Assembly (NCBI RefSeq): GCF_000332475.2
Contig: NZ_AOGX02000008.1
Coordinates: 124,001 to 188,000 of the forward strand
Direction: 5' to 3'
DNA length: 64,000 nucleotides
Source of the DNA: Leptospira yanagawae serovar Saopaulo str. Sao Paulo = ATCC 700523
GTDB taxonomy: Bacteria > Spirochaetota > Leptospiria > Leptospirales > Leptospiraceae
Position numbers and translations under genes: made by a program. The notes beneath the pieces were generated by a model, which saw nothing but the letters and a program-made list of their open reading frames with translations, was not told the origin of the DNA and made no database searches. Positions 53,299 through 62,790 of the stretch are shown one piece after another (position 1 is the first letter of the stretch; every line of letters starts with the position of its first letter).

Positions 53299-53973
53299 TC
53301 AGATTTTTTGGTATTTCTTCGCCTGTTTTTTGTTTTCAGGATCCAACTCAATTGCTTCTGGATGGAAAACGATATTCCAATACCGCACCACATAAGCAAT
53401 CACTCCAAATGTAAGAACAAAAAGTAAAACATAAGCAGAGATCACGGGATGGAATAAAAACGGGTAGGGTGCTCCGAATTGTTGGAAGTAAGGCAAAGAC
53501 ATGTACCAAATCACTGAAACGGCAACAATCCCCACTCCAAATTTGCCCCACCAATTGGGCCTTCCTTGTAACCCACGTTTCAAATATAAAAATCCACCGA
53601 GCCATACTCCAAGGATTTCACGGATGAAATATACAATTAAGATCCACTTCGGGAAATCAAAATGAAGTGTGACAACAAAGAGCCCACCGAGTGTCACAAG
53701 TTTATCGCAAACGGGATCAAGATAACGACCAAGCGTTGTTTCTTGGTGTAAGAGCCTTGCAAATAGTCCATCCAAATAGTCGGTGATGACGGCAGCTAGA
53801 GCGTAACCAATTGATGCGAAGAAAGCGCTTACGTTCGAAGGATCTTTTGCGTAATCGTATGTGCTATAGAAGAAAAAAGGTAATAATAATACACGGAATA
53901 CAGATAAAAAATTGGATAAGGTAAAAATCCGATCCTGGAAAAGGTCTTTGGCTTTTTTTTCTTCGATTTGCAT
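53299..53973 (-). CDS. pgsA: CDP-diacylglycerol-glycerol-3-phosphate 3-phosphatidyltransferase
   Basis: A 224-residue integral membrane CDP-alcohol phosphatidyltransferase with the full signature D-x2-DG-x2-AR-x8-G-x3-D-x3-D, seen as DYLDGLFARLLHQETTLGRY then LDPVCDK. The NFLSVFRVLLLPFF start and five or six helices fit PgsA, which makes phosphatidylglycerol phosphate, though a related head group cannot be ruled out. I prefer the ATG at 53973; one at 54021 adds 16 residues without a helix. The C-terminal tail is Lys-rich. Confidence 0.88.
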   Translation of the reverse strand: MQIEEKKAKDLFQDRIFTLSNFLSVFRVLLLPFFFYSTYDYAKDPSNVSAFFASIGYALAAVITDYLDGLFARLLHQETTLGRYLDPVCDKLVTLGGLFVVTLHFDFPKWILIVYFIREILGVWLGGFLYLKRGLQGRPNWWGKFGVGIVAVSVIWYMSLPYFQQFGAPYPFLFHPVISAYVLLFVLTFGVIAYVVRYWNIVFHPEAIELDPENKKQAKKYQKI

Positions 53974-54076
53974 AGAACCAATGCCAGGTTTTAAAATTTC
54001 TAACCAAAGGCAAGAAAACAAATGAAAACAATGTTGACGTTTGGAGTCGAATCTATAGCTTGGTTTTTATTCCGAT

Positions 54077-54153
<77 letters not shown>

Positions 54154-54185
54154 TCGGGAATTTCCCCCACACACTAAATGTTACA

Positions 54186-55205
54186 TCATTCGATGTATTC
54201 TTCTTTTTCCTTTTTGAATAGGATTTGGTTTTCTTCTTCTAATACCCTTGCAACTTGCACGATTTTACTTCTTGCTTCGTTTATCTCCCGTAAGGTGACA
54301 CGAGGCTTCATATCCAAAAGATCCAAAATATCTTCCGCACGGTTTTGGCTCATATTGTTTAAGAATTTTTTTCGAATTTCATCCCCGGCACCACGAATCG
54401 CAAGTGAGATGCAATTGTCATCTGCCAATCGATTGATGAGGATTCGCATCTCTTTGTTATCAAGAGAAAGGATGTCTTCAAAGGTGTATAATTTTTCTCG
54501 TACTTGGTCTGCGACATCGGGTGAAGATTCTTCCAATTCGGATAATATGGTTTCTTCGGCACCTTTTTCCATAAAGTTCAGAATGTTCGCAAGGACATGG
54601 GCACCACCCGCTTCTGAGTATTCTTGTTTGTCCCTCTCTTCGTATCGTTTTTTTAAGATACGGGCAATGTTTTGGATCACATCGGGGTGGGTTTTCGAGG
54701 TGGTTGCCAACCGAACGGCAATTTTTGCTTGTTCTGGCTTGGGAAAAAGTTTGAGAACATCTGCTGCCTTCTTCGGATCCAAGTGGGATAGGGTGACAGC
54801 AATGATTTGAGGGGACTCCGTTCCGAGCATGTTTTGCAACACACTTGGTTCCACTTGGTTCAAAAACTCAAAATCGTTTTTCGTTTCTTCTTTATGGATT
54901 TTTTTTAAGATCACATTTGCCTTCTCAGAACCAACCGTGTGTTCAAGAAGGGACTTGGCTGTGGACAATCCTCCTGATGTTGATTCCGAAAGTCCTTCGA
55001 TGGTATGATGGAATTCTTTTAAAATGGTTTCCTTTTCTTCTTTTGATACCGAACGAATTTTCGACATTTCCAAAATGACAGCTTCTAGCATGGCATCGTC
55101 TAGGTGTCTGAGAACATCGGCAGCTCTTTCTTTGCCTAAGGAGAGGAGGAGGAGGGCAGCTTTTCGTACACCTGGTGTGGTGGAGGTTGGGTTCTCAGAC
55201 TTCAT
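54186..55205 (-). CDS. fliG: Flagellar motor switch protein FliG
   Basis: A 339-residue FliG with its three armadillo-like domains. The N-terminal domain has RKAALLLLSLGKERAADVLR, the middle has the EHPQ-like region (ESPQIIAVTLSHLDPKKAAD), and the C-terminal torque domain has the charged helix RNMSQNRAED-type segment NNMSQNRAEDILDLLDMKPR. FliG binds FliF and the stator to turn the motor. Leptospira genomes often carry more than one fliG; which copy this is cannot be judged. No other switch gene is adjacent, which suggests a paralogue away from the main flagellar operon. Confidence 0.93.
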   Translation of the reverse strand: MKSENPTSTTPGVRKAALLLLSLGKERAADVLRHLDDAMLEAVILEMSKIRSVSKEEKETILKEFHHTIEGLSESTSGGLSTAKSLLEHTVGSEKANVILKKIHKEETKNDFEFLNQVEPSVLQNMLGTESPQIIAVTLSHLDPKKAADVLKLFPKPEQAKIAVRLATTSKTHPDVIQNIARILKKRYEERDKQEYSEAGGAHVLANILNFMEKGAEETILSELEESSPDVADQVREKLYTFEDILSLDNKEMRILINRLADDNCISLAIRGAGDEIRKKFLNNMSQNRAEDILDLLDMKPRVTLREINEARSKIVQVARVLEEENQILFKKEKEEYIE

Positions 55206-55336
55206 GTGACATAATTCTCTTAGTTTCCTATGGATGTCAAAAAAAACTTCAGTAATGAGACAAAATTTTCTAAAGGTCTCATTAAGTTCGTACGATACCC
55301 TTTGTAAGTTACAAAGAGAAAGGAAAGAAACACCAG

Positions 55337-55546
55337 ATGGACAAAGCTCACAAATTCAAAAACACACTCGAACGTTACATCCACTACCGAGGCATCGACA
55401 TCGTTTTACACCTCAAAGATGGAAAGAGCATCGAACTTGATAAAAACCGCCAAATGATGGACGATGTGGTCATCGGAAACTTGGCAACGGGTGTGGTTCG
55501 AATTCCCATCGCCGACATCCAAAGTGCTGATTTTTTTGCAGCCTAA
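55337..55546 (+). CDS. Small conserved-type hypothetical protein
   Basis: A 69-residue protein with a good ribosome-binding site (AGGAAAG about 10 bases upstream). It reads as a compact alpha/beta or SH3-like fold (YRGIDIVLHLKDGKSIELDK then VVIGNLATGVVRIPIADIQS) resembling short regulatory or RNA-binding proteins, but I recognise no family. It lies between the divergent fliG and the convergent pdhC with a normal codon pattern, so it is probably real. Confidence 0.65.
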   Translation: MDKAHKFKNTLERYIHYRGIDIVLHLKDGKSIELDKNRQMMDDVVIGNLATGVVRIPIADIQSADFFAA

Positions 55547-55558
55547 TCGAAGAATCGA

Positions 55559-56965
55559 TTAACCCACCGCAAGGAGCAGGTTTGGTTTTTCCAAAAAACT
55601 CCTTAAGGTCTTTAAAAACTCTGCTCCCACAGCTCCATCGATCACCCTGTGATCGCAGGAGAGTGTGAGAGAGAGGATACGACCCGGAATTACCACTCCA
55701 TTTTCCACAACCGGTTTATCTTCCACAGTTCCCACCGCAAGGATGGCACTTTCTGGTTCGTTGATGATCGCTGTGAACCGACTGATCCCATACATTCCCA
55801 AATTTGAAATCGTAAAGGTCCCATTGGTAAACTCTTCTGGTTTTAGTTTCCGGTCCCTAGCTTTTTTTGCGAGTTCCTTCACTTCCGAGGAAATTTGAAG
55901 GATGGACTTTCGATTGGCATCTCGGATGACGGGCGTTAGAAGGCCTCCTTCAATGGAAACCGCAATCCCAACATCCACTCTCCCAAATTGTAAGATGGAG
56001 TCTCCTTGGAAACTCGCATTTACTTTGGGGTGGAGTTTTAGAGCGGCAGCAGTGGCTTTGACAATGATGTCATTCAGACTCACTTTTGTGGGTGATTCTG
56101 GATTTTGAGAAACCTGAAATTCGTTAATTTCTTTGCGGAAGGATTCCAATGCCTTTGCATTCACATCCACATTCAAATAAAAATGGGGGAGGTTTTGTTT
56201 GGATTCCGTAAGTCGTTTGGCAATGGTTTTACGCATTCCATTCAAATTGACAATTTCATCGGCAACTTGGACTTCTGATCCAAAACGCGCAAGGCCCGTG
56301 CCTTTGTTTAAGGAATCAAGGACATCTTTTTTCGTGATCCTACCATCGGGACCTGTTCCGATCACCTGATGCAAATCAATTCCATGTTCAATGGCAATGG
56401 ACTTAGCGAGTGGGGAGGCAAGTACTCGGAGTGTGCCTCTTTGTGGTGATGTTGTTCCATTTGTCCTCTCTGGGACGGGAAGAGACGACACCGTTTGCCC
56501 TTGGTTTGGCGAGTTTGCGGGAGGAACCAAATTTTGTGGAGAAGGGGAAATTTTGTTTTCGGAAGAACTGGATTTTGTTTCACCATTTCCTGAAACCAAA
56601 GATTTTTTTGACTCTTCTGGATCGATGGAAGTGGATGGGGAGGGAGACGACGAAGCTGGTGATTGCCCAGATGTTCCAGACGGTTTTGGTTTCGGAAGGT
56701 TAGCCAGTAGAGCCGATATATCTTCCCCAGGTTTTCCAATCACAGCCAAAGCTTCACCTACTTTTAGTTTGGTGCCTTCCCCTTGGATGATTTTTAGGAT
56801 CACTCCTGCATCATATGCTTCCATTTCCATTACTGCTTTGTCGGTTTCAACTTCTGCGAGGATGTCACCGGGACTGATCGCATCCCCTTCTTTTTTTAAC
56901 CACTTTACAATGGTTCCTTCTTCCATGGTCGGGGAAAGTTGGGTCATTTCTTGTATTTTTGCCAT
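55559..56965 (-). CDS. pdhC: Dihydrolipoamide acetyltransferase, pyruvate dehydrogenase E2
   Basis: A 468-residue E2. One lipoyl domain (residues 1-76) has the modified Lys in ETDKAVMEM; a Ser/Pro-rich linker follows, then the peripheral subunit-binding domain (RVLASPLAKSIAIEHGIDLH, about 180-215) and the catalytic domain ending in SCDHRVIDGAVGAEFL with catalytic His and Asp. It accepts acetyl from E1 and passes it to CoA. The ATG at 56965 follows AAGGAG by six bases; an ATG at 57019 lies inside pdhB. It is third in the pdhA-pdhB-pdhC operon. The E3 gene is not in the window. Confidence 0.94.
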   Translation of the reverse strand: MAKIQEMTQLSPTMEEGTIVKWLKKEGDAISPGDILAEVETDKAVMEMEAYDAGVILKIIQGEGTKLKVGEALAVIGKPGEDISALLANLPKPKPSGTSGQSPASSSPSPSTSIDPEESKKSLVSGNGETKSSSSENKISPSPQNLVPPANSPNQGQTVSSLPVPERTNGTTSPQRGTLRVLASPLAKSIAIEHGIDLHQVIGTGPDGRITKKDVLDSLNKGTGLARFGSEVQVADEIVNLNGMRKTIAKRLTESKQNLPHFYLNVDVNAKALESFRKEINEFQVSQNPESPTKVSLNDIIVKATAAALKLHPKVNASFQGDSILQFGRVDVGIAVSIEGGLLTPVIRDANRKSILQISSEVKELAKKARDRKLKPEEFTNGTFTISNLGMYGISRFTAIINEPESAILAVGTVEDKPVVENGVVIPGRILSLTLSCDHRVIDGAVGAEFLKTLRSFLEKPNLLLAVG

Positions 56966-56975
56966 CATGGTCTCC

Positions 56976-57950
56976 TTAACGTAACATCTCTCGAATGGTA
57001 TCAGCCACTCGGTTGGCACTCGGCAAACTCATCCGTTCTAAGTTTGCAGCGTACGACATGGGAACATCCATCTGTGTGACTCGTTCCACGGGATGGTCAA
57101 GGTAGGAAAATACATTTTTTTGGATGAGGTGGGAGATCTGGGCCCCAAAACCTGCAACTGGCCACCCTTCTTCTACAACCACAGCGCGGTTTGTTTTTTT
57201 GACTGATTCATAGATAAGATTTTCATCTAACGGGCGTAAGCTGCGTAAGTCGACTATCTCCACAGAAATCCCTTCTTTTTCTAGAATGATGGCTGCTTCT
57301 TCCGCAAAACTCAAGGCTCTCGACCAAGTCACAAGCGTTATGTCTGTTCCTTTTCGTTTGATTTCTCCAAGGCCAAGAGGAATGGTATATTCCTGTTCAG
57401 GGACTTCCCCTTTAGAACCATAAAGTACTTCGGATTCAATGAAGATGGTAGGGTTATTGTCTCGGATGGAAGATTTTAATAGTCCATAGGCATCTTTGGG
57501 AGTGGCAGGGCAAACCACTTTGAGCCCTGGGCAATGGGCATACCAGGATTCAAATGCTTGGGAGTGTTGGGCCGCAAGCCTCCCACCCGCACCACCGGCA
57601 CCGCGAAAGACAATGGGCATCGGGAACTGTCCGCCACTCATATAATTCATTTTTGCTGCGGAGTTGATGATTTGGTCGATGGCAACAAGGGAAAAATTCC
57701 ATGTCATAAACTCGATGATGGGCCTAAGTCCCACCATTGCCGATCCAACACCAATTCCAGCAAAACCATTCTCGGAAATCGGAGTGTCAATCACCCTTCC
57801 TTCCCCAAATTTATCGAGCATTCCTTGGGAAACTTTATAAGCGCCTTGGTAATGTCCCACTTCTTCTCCCATGAGGTAGATGAGTGGGTCTTTTTCCATT
57901 TCTTCCACCATGGCACGGTTTAACGCTTCTCGGTATGTTAAAATGGCCAT
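56976..57950 (-). CDS. pdhB: Pyruvate dehydrogenase E1 component, beta subunit
   Basis: A 324-residue E1-beta with the pyrimidine-binding part of the thiamine diphosphate site (TYREALNRAMVEEMEKDPLI then YLMGEEVG), the transketolase middle (FRGAGGAGGRLAAQHSQAFE) and a C-terminal domain with VVDEGW-like VVVEEGWPVAGFG. It forms the alpha2-beta2 E1 that decarboxylates pyruvate. It starts directly after the pdhA stop and precedes pdhC by 10 bases. Confidence 0.95.
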   Translation of the reverse strand: MAILTYREALNRAMVEEMEKDPLIYLMGEEVGHYQGAYKVSQGMLDKFGEGRVIDTPISENGFAGIGVGSAMVGLRPIIEFMTWNFSLVAIDQIINSAAKMNYMSGGQFPMPIVFRGAGGAGGRLAAQHSQAFESWYAHCPGLKVVCPATPKDAYGLLKSSIRDNNPTIFIESEVLYGSKGEVPEQEYTIPLGLGEIKRKGTDITLVTWSRALSFAEEAAIILEKEGISVEIVDLRSLRPLDENLIYESVKKTNRAVVVEEGWPVAGFGAQISHLIQKNVFSYLDHPVERVTQMDVPMSYAANLERMSLPSANRVADTIREMLR

Positions 57951-58937
57951 TTATTTATCCTCCGCATACACATACTTGTGGAGTTGGGAGAGGGGAGGTT
58001 CGGGAGAAGTTTCTGCAAATTGGTAAGCTTCATCAATTTGTGTTTGGATCTCCGTTTCCAGTTTGTCTAATTCATCGGGTTTGATTCCACCTAACTCCAG
58101 TTCGTGTCTTGCACGCATGAGTGGATCCTTTTTTTTGTAGGCTTCTAATTCTTCTTTGGTTCTATATTTGGCAGGGTCTGACATCGAATGCCCACGAAAT
58201 CGGTAAGTGGATACTTCGATCAGGGTGGGCCCTTCCCCTCGGCGTGCTCTTTCCACTGCTACCTTTACATGGTCTCTCACTTTTCGTACTTCATCCCCTT
58301 CAATATGATCCCTTGCCATATCGTATGCATACGCTCTTACAGAAACGTCCTTTACAGCAAGGGCTCGGTATTCAGGTGTCCCCATCGCATAATGGTTGTT
58401 CTCACAAATAAAAACAACAGGTAGTTTCCAAATTGCTGCAAGGTTTAGTCCTTCATGGAAGGATCCTATATTGGCAGCCCCCTCTCCAAAAAAACAAATG
58501 GTAACCGAATCTTCTTTTTTGTATTTCGAAGCAAAAGCAATGCCTGCAGCGAGGGAGATATGACCACCTACGATCCCATGTCCGCCCATAAAGTGTGCAT
58601 TTTTATCAAAAAAATGCATAGAGCCACCGTTTCCTTTCGAGATCCCTGTGGCTTTTCCAAAGAGTTCTGCCATCAGTGGGTTAGGGTGAAGGCCACGTGC
58701 AAGCGCATGCCCATGGTCACGGTATGTGGAAACAATATAGTCATGTGGGGTGAGGGCAGCAATGGAGCCAACACCAACGGCTTCTTGTCCAATGTATAAA
58801 TGGAGGAATCCACCGATTTTTCCAACACTATAGGCTTTTGCTGCAGCTTCATCAAACTTTCGGATTAGTACCATTTGCCTGTAGAACTCTTTTAATTCGC
58901 TCACAGATTGTGAGTCTTTGGGGATTGAAGAAACCAA
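57951..58937 (-). CDS. pdhA: Pyruvate dehydrogenase E1 component, alpha subunit
   Basis: A 328-residue E1-alpha. The thiamine-diphosphate motif is seen as FGEGAANIGSFHEGLNLAAI followed by WKLPVVFICENN (GDG-x-NN type, here GEG), with the phosphorylation-loop region YRFRGHSMSDPAKYRTKEE and the end QTQIDEAYQFAETSPEPPLS. It is the first gene of the three-gene operon, divergent from the gene at 59042 across a 104-base promoter region. Confidence 0.95.
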   Translation of the reverse strand: MVSSIPKDSQSVSELKEFYRQMVLIRKFDEAAAKAYSVGKIGGFLHLYIGQEAVGVGSIAALTPHDYIVSTYRDHGHALARGLHPNPLMAELFGKATGISKGNGGSMHFFDKNAHFMGGHGIVGGHISLAAGIAFASKYKKEDSVTICFFGEGAANIGSFHEGLNLAAIWKLPVVFICENNHYAMGTPEYRALAVKDVSVRAYAYDMARDHIEGDEVRKVRDHVKVAVERARRGEGPTLIEVSTYRFRGHSMSDPAKYRTKEELEAYKKKDPLMRARHELELGGIKPDELDKLETEIQTQIDEAYQFAETSPEPPLSQLHKYVYAEDK

Positions 58938-59041
58938 ATAGAACCTCCGAAACGACTAAAAAACTACACTATTTAGACAAAGAAAGAAAGCAAAAATCTT
59001 GCTCTTAAAAGAAGATAAAAGACAGTTTCCCTAGGACCTTT

Positions 59042-60325
59042 ATGAAAATTACGAGTGCTGGTATTGAATTTCTCGAATTCAATGAATTTAAAAATTTTGC
59101 TGTAGATTATGATCTGTTAGGTTCTGTTTCCTTAAGTGAACCTGTTGTGGATAAAAATGGAAACATTCTCATCAAAGAAAAAGTAGCCATTAAAGAAAAT
59201 ATCCTCAAAAAATTAGAAGGGTTAGAAGGAAACTACATCCCTTCCTTTAAACTTGCGATGTCGAAAGACTTGATGAAAATGTTACGACAAGTTTTGTCAA
59301 AAGCAATCCTCAGTCGCATTGATGATCGTTCCAATGAATTCATTTTCCATCTATACGAACAAAATGCAGAACGAATGGCAAGCCTCAAAGGGATCATTCA
59401 AAATTCATTTTATTCCAAATCATTGGCCTTGTCTTTTTTTCGAATTTTACTTTCACACAAAGAATTTTTTAACCACTTAGCAGACTTTGGACTTTTGAGT
59501 TTGGGATCTGTGATCCAAAAACAATATGGTTTTAAGATGGTGAATCGTTATAGTTTTTTAGCGGGGCTTTGTGCTGACATTGCTGTTTCAAAAGAGGGAT
59601 TGTATAGACAAAGTTTTTTTGGTTCCTCTCTTACTACGGCCGTTAGCTTAAGCATTGAAATCGCAAGGAAACTCAATCTTCCCGAAGAAGTGATCAGTGC
59701 GATTGGTAGCCATGGGAGTTCCAATTTTGATATCCCTGGTGTCAATCCCGCCAATGTCAATGTAGAAGACTTACGAAAACACCAATTGAATCAAGATTTA
59801 CTCTCCGGGAGTGGGATGGATGACGATGCGAGTGATGATGAAGAGGAGGCGGGTGAATATGCTGATCATACCGCCGAAGTCACGTTAGATGCATTAAAGA
59901 TTGCTCGTTACATCATGGAAAACCTTAAAACTTCAACGGACAAAGAACATGTTTCCGAAAAACTCCTTGTGATGTTTACATACAATGCTGAGAAGGGACT
60001 TTTCCGAAAAGACTTGGCCGATCCCATGATCGATCGTTTCAAAGAGTTTGACCATGCCATCAAACGGATCCGAATCATTGCAGAAATTGAAAACAAATGT
60101 AAGTTCCAAACATCTGCTTGGGCTTATCCCAAACCAAAGTCCTCTCAAATTTTATGCAAAGATCGAAATTACGAATGCCCTTGGATTGTGAATGGATGGG
60201 ACCTAAGGATCATTTCACCACAAGATCCTTTTGGGTACATTGGCACTGCACTGGAAGTGGGAACCTATCCGAAATGTGCTTTGGAAGAAGAACTACACGC
60301 AAAGATCAAATACAGCGATTCTTAA
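59042..60325 (+). CDS. Large hypothetical protein with a degenerate HD-GYP-like core
   Basis: A 427-residue cytoplasmic protein. The N-terminal part (ERMASLKGIIQNSFYSKSLA, about residues 110-130) and middle (FLAGLCADIAVSKEGLYRQS then SIEIARKLNLPEEVISAIGS and HGSS) follow the helix pattern of HD-GYP phosphodiesterases, but the HD pair and GYP motif are missing. A very acidic stretch (DDDASDDEEEAGEYAD, about 258-273) interrupts the domain. The C-terminus has Cys near KCKF, SQILCKDRNYECPW and YPKCAL. It may be a catalytically dead c-di-GMP-related or scaffold protein; I am not sure of this family link. It ends just before a strong terminator. Confidence 0.65.
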   Translation: MKITSAGIEFLEFNEFKNFAVDYDLLGSVSLSEPVVDKNGNILIKEKVAIKENILKKLEGLEGNYIPSFKLAMSKDLMKMLRQVLSKAILSRIDDRSNEFIFHLYEQNAERMASLKGIIQNSFYSKSLALSFFRILLSHKEFFNHLADFGLLSLGSVIQKQYGFKMVNRYSFLAGLCADIAVSKEGLYRQSFFGSSLTTAVSLSIEIARKLNLPEEVISAIGSHGSSNFDIPGVNPANVNVEDLRKHQLNQDLLSGSGMDDDASDDEEEAGEYADHTAEVTLDALKIARYIMENLKTSTDKEHVSEKLLVMFTYNAEKGLFRKDLADPMIDRFKEFDHAIKRIRIIAEIENKCKFQTSAWAYPKPKSSQILCKDRNYECPWIVNGWDLRIISPQDPFGYIGTALEVGTYPKCALEEELHAKIKYSDS

Positions 60326-60327
60326 GG

Positions 60328-60362
60328 CAAAAAAAACCAACCGAAGCTCGGTTGGTTTTTTT
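60328..60362. terminator. Strong bidirectional terminator
   Basis: AAAAACCAACCG and CGGTTGGTTTTT form a perfect 12-base stem with a 5-base AAGCT loop, flanked by A-runs on the left and T-runs on the right. It lies three bases after the stop of the gene at 59042 and 24 bases from the end of the convergent lipoprotein gene, so it can end transcripts from both sides. Confidence 0.92.
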
Positions 60363-60385
60363 TGTTTTCAAAACAAATAAAAGAA

Positions 60386-60634
60386 TTAGAAACCAGCTGG
60401 TTTTTTAATGTCTTTTGTTGCGTCGTTGATCGCGCCTGTTGCCGCTTTCTTCGCTTCTGCTTCGGCTGTTTTAACAGCTGCATCTACTTTTTTCTCTACT
60501 TCTGTTGTTACTTTTTTCGCAGCATCTTCAACAGTTTCCATTTTTTCTTCTACAACTGGTTCTTCTTTTTTGCAGAAAGCAAGTCCGGAAGCCATAGTAA
60601 CACCGAGAATTAAAACGAGTAGTTTTTTGTTCAT
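60386..60634 (-). CDS. Small Lys/Ala/Glu-rich lipoprotein
   Basis: An 82-residue protein with a clean lipoprotein signal peptide (MNKKLLVLILGVTMASGLAF followed by C). The mature part is a single charged helix rich in Lys, Glu and Ala (EDAAKKVTTEVEKKVDAAVK then TAEAEAKKAATGAINDATKD), the pattern of small coiled-coil lipoproteins of the envelope; it is reminiscent of Lpp-like or phasin-like helices, but no family can be claimed. It shares the terminator at 60328 with the convergent gene. Confidence 0.8.
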   Translation of the reverse strand: MNKKLLVLILGVTMASGLAFCKKEEPVVEEKMETVEDAAKKVTTEVEKKVDAAVKTAEAEAKKAATGAINDATKDIKKPAGF

Positions 60635-60736
60635 CGAAAGTTTTCTCCTAAAAAATCTTTTAATTCTGCCAAAACTATACGATGTCAGTTTCCATTGAAA
60701 GAAATTTCTGAATGGAAACTGAAAAATCTGAACCGC

Positions 60737-61768
60737 TTACTTGGGAACAAACGTAAGGAATTCTTCTACTTCTTTTTTGCTTCCAATGATGAGCGTTGTT
60801 CGTTCATGAAGTTCTTTCGGCGTTAAGTCGAGGATGCGTTCCCCTTTGACAGTCACAGCCATTCCACCCGCTTGTTCTGCAATGTAAGCCATGGGAGCTG
60901 CTTCATAAAGCAATCTCAGTTTTCCATTCGGATACTTACTCGATTTTGTGTCGTTCGGATAGAGAAAGATCCCTCCTTTTAAGAGGTTTCTATGAAAGTC
61001 TGCTACAAGAGAGCCAATGTAACGGGCCGTTTTTGGTTTTTTGCCACCTTCAATGGATTTGATTTTTTGGAGATAGGCTTGCACTTCTGGTGACCAATAC
61101 GAAGCATTCCCTTCGTTTGCAGAATAAATGTCCCCGGATTCTGGCATTTGCATATTGGGGTGGGAAAGTAAAAACTCACCCACACTTGGATCCAAGGTAA
61201 ACCCAGACACTCCCTTTCCCGTTGATAGAACAAGCATTGTCGATGACCCGTAAATGATGTAACCGGCGCAGCGTTGCAAATGCCCTTGTTGGAGCAGGTC
61301 TTTTTCGGTGCCTGGTTCTTTTGAGTTTGGTTCTAACCTTTGGTGGATGGAGAAAATGGTCCCAATGGAGACATTGGTATCGATATTGGAGGAACCATCG
61401 AGTGGGTCAATTGCCATCGTATACTTTCCAATATTATAACCGCCAGGGATCGGGATAATGGCTTCGTGTTCTTCACTTGCGAGAACGCAGAGGTGACCAC
61501 AGATTTTTAAGGATTGGTTGAAGGCATTGTCCGCGTATAGGTCCAATTTCATTTGGGTTTCCCCTTGGACATTTGTATCTTCTGTGGCGCCAAGGATATC
61601 ATCGAGAAGGCCAGCCTTTCGCACTTCTCGGCCTACAATTTTTGCGGCATACACCAAATGGCTCAAAAGTGCCGTGAATTCTCCCGAAGCATGTGGGATT
61701 TTGAGTTGCTCTTCTAGAATGAATTGCGATAAAGAGATGAGTTTTTTTTGTTTCGGTGTTGCGTTCAC
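60737..61768 (-). CDS. fbp: Fructose-1,6-bisphosphatase, class I
   Basis: A 343-residue class I enzyme that dephosphorylates fructose-1,6-bisphosphate in gluconeogenesis. It has the metal and phosphate motif AIDPLDGSSNIDTNVSIGTI, the substrate region FTLDPSVGEFLLSHPNMQMP, and RYIGSLVADFHRNLLKGGIF with the C-terminal YEAAPMAYIAEQAGG. I choose the GTG at 61768 (reading MNATPKQKKLISLSQFILEE) because it gives the usual family length and a GGGGA site is nearby; the ATG at 61915 would add 49 unrelated residues overlapping the divergent gene. Leptospira uses fatty acids for carbon, so this enzyme is needed to make sugars. Confidence 0.93.
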   Translation of the reverse strand: MNATPKQKKLISLSQFILEEQLKIPHASGEFTALLSHLVYAAKIVGREVRKAGLLDDILGATEDTNVQGETQMKLDLYADNAFNQSLKICGHLCVLASEEHEAIIPIPGGYNIGKYTMAIDPLDGSSNIDTNVSIGTIFSIHQRLEPNSKEPGTEKDLLQQGHLQRCAGYIIYGSSTMLVLSTGKGVSGFTLDPSVGEFLLSHPNMQMPESGDIYSANEGNASYWSPEVQAYLQKIKSIEGGKKPKTARYIGSLVADFHRNLLKGGIFLYPNDTKSSKYPNGKLRLLYEAAPMAYIAEQAGGMAVTVKGERILDLTPKELHERTTLIIGSKKEVEEFLTFVPK

Positions 61769-61877
61769 AGTTTCCCCGAGGTTGTTTTTACTCCATTTTT
61801 GTGGTTGTGGGTAGGGAGCAAATCCTTTCTCCTTTTGAATGCAGGTGGAGCCTCCGATACTAAACGATAGAAACTCC

Positions 61878-62702
61878 ATGACAGAACCAATGCATTTAAG
61901 TCCTTCTCCTTCCATCCAAATGACAGATTACCATTCTCGTCGGTTGCGACTCAGTTTTGCCAGTGTGGGAGCCCATTTGGGTTGGGTTTACTTAGGTCAG
62001 GAATTGGTGTTTGAATTTGGGCAAACAGAACAGGAAGAGAAAATCCGCGAGAAGGTTTCTGATTCCATTGGGATTTGGATCCGCAATGTTTCTTACTTGG
62101 ATCCAAAATCCATCCTTACCTTTACGGAACAGGGAAAAGAATTAGAACTTTTTATGGTCCGCCTCCCGGAAGGAGAGGTGCCAGTGTTTGTATTGGTGGT
62201 TCTAGAAAAAGGAATGGAGTTAGAAACGAGAAATTGGGAGGACCTTTCTGGACAAGTATTGACCTTTTGTGCCACAGGGATCTCCCTCCGAGAGAAGAAC
62301 ATCCTCGATTTTGAAACCATCACCGATCCCATCCGCAAACGAATGGAAAAGGCATTTTCAGGGAATACAAAGTCAGGTGTGATCGCTTTTTTCCACCTGC
62401 AGGACCTAAGCCCTTTTTTCAAACCCATGGGTGTCATCAAAAGCCAAGAAATACTACGTGAAGTCACAGCGACCCTTCACAAAGAAACACGGGAAAACGA
62501 ATTCAATTTCCAATTAAACCCTAGGTCCTATTTTTTATTTTGCCCAGGGGAGACCTTGGATGGGGCAAACCACCGGTTTGGTTCTCTTTATTTCCCCTCA
62601 AAACACTTGATATTGGATTACAAATTGAAGATTTTTCCCATTGACCCTGAGATCCTGCAAGATGATGCCAAATTCTCTTCCATTTTTCTTGAAAATTTCT
62701 AA
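61878..62702 (+). CDS. Hypothetical protein of about 274 residues
   Basis: A soluble protein with no signal peptide or membrane helix and no family I recognise. The first half looks alpha/beta (LSFASVGAHLGWVYLGQELV, then VFVLVVLEKGMELETRNWED). The middle has charged helices (DPIRKRMEKAFSGNTKSGVI) and the last third a strand-rich part with FFHLQDLSPFF and FLFCPGE. An ATG at 61878 is the most natural start; one at 61839 overlaps the fbp upstream region. It is divergent from fbp and lies just upstream of rpsU, about 80 bases away. Confidence 0.65.
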   Translation: MTEPMHLSPSPSIQMTDYHSRRLRLSFASVGAHLGWVYLGQELVFEFGQTEQEEKIREKVSDSIGIWIRNVSYLDPKSILTFTEQGKELELFMVRLPEGEVPVFVLVVLEKGMELETRNWEDLSGQVLTFCATGISLREKNILDFETITDPIRKRMEKAFSGNTKSGVIAFFHLQDLSPFFKPMGVIKSQEILREVTATLHKETRENEFNFQLNPRSYFLFCPGETLDGANHRFGSLYFPSKHLILDYKLKIFPIDPEILQDDAKFSSIFLENF

Positions 62703-62790
62703 AACCTTTTTTAGCCGGAATTGACAGGATAGGGCAGTTTCCGATACCGTCAAAACTAGACCATTTTTACAAAAGGACAGTTGTTTGTCT

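Noticed and set aside
55234..55440. 68-codon plus-strand frame after fliG
   Set aside because: It overlaps the better supported gene at 55337-55546 in another frame and reads as a basic, low-information peptide.
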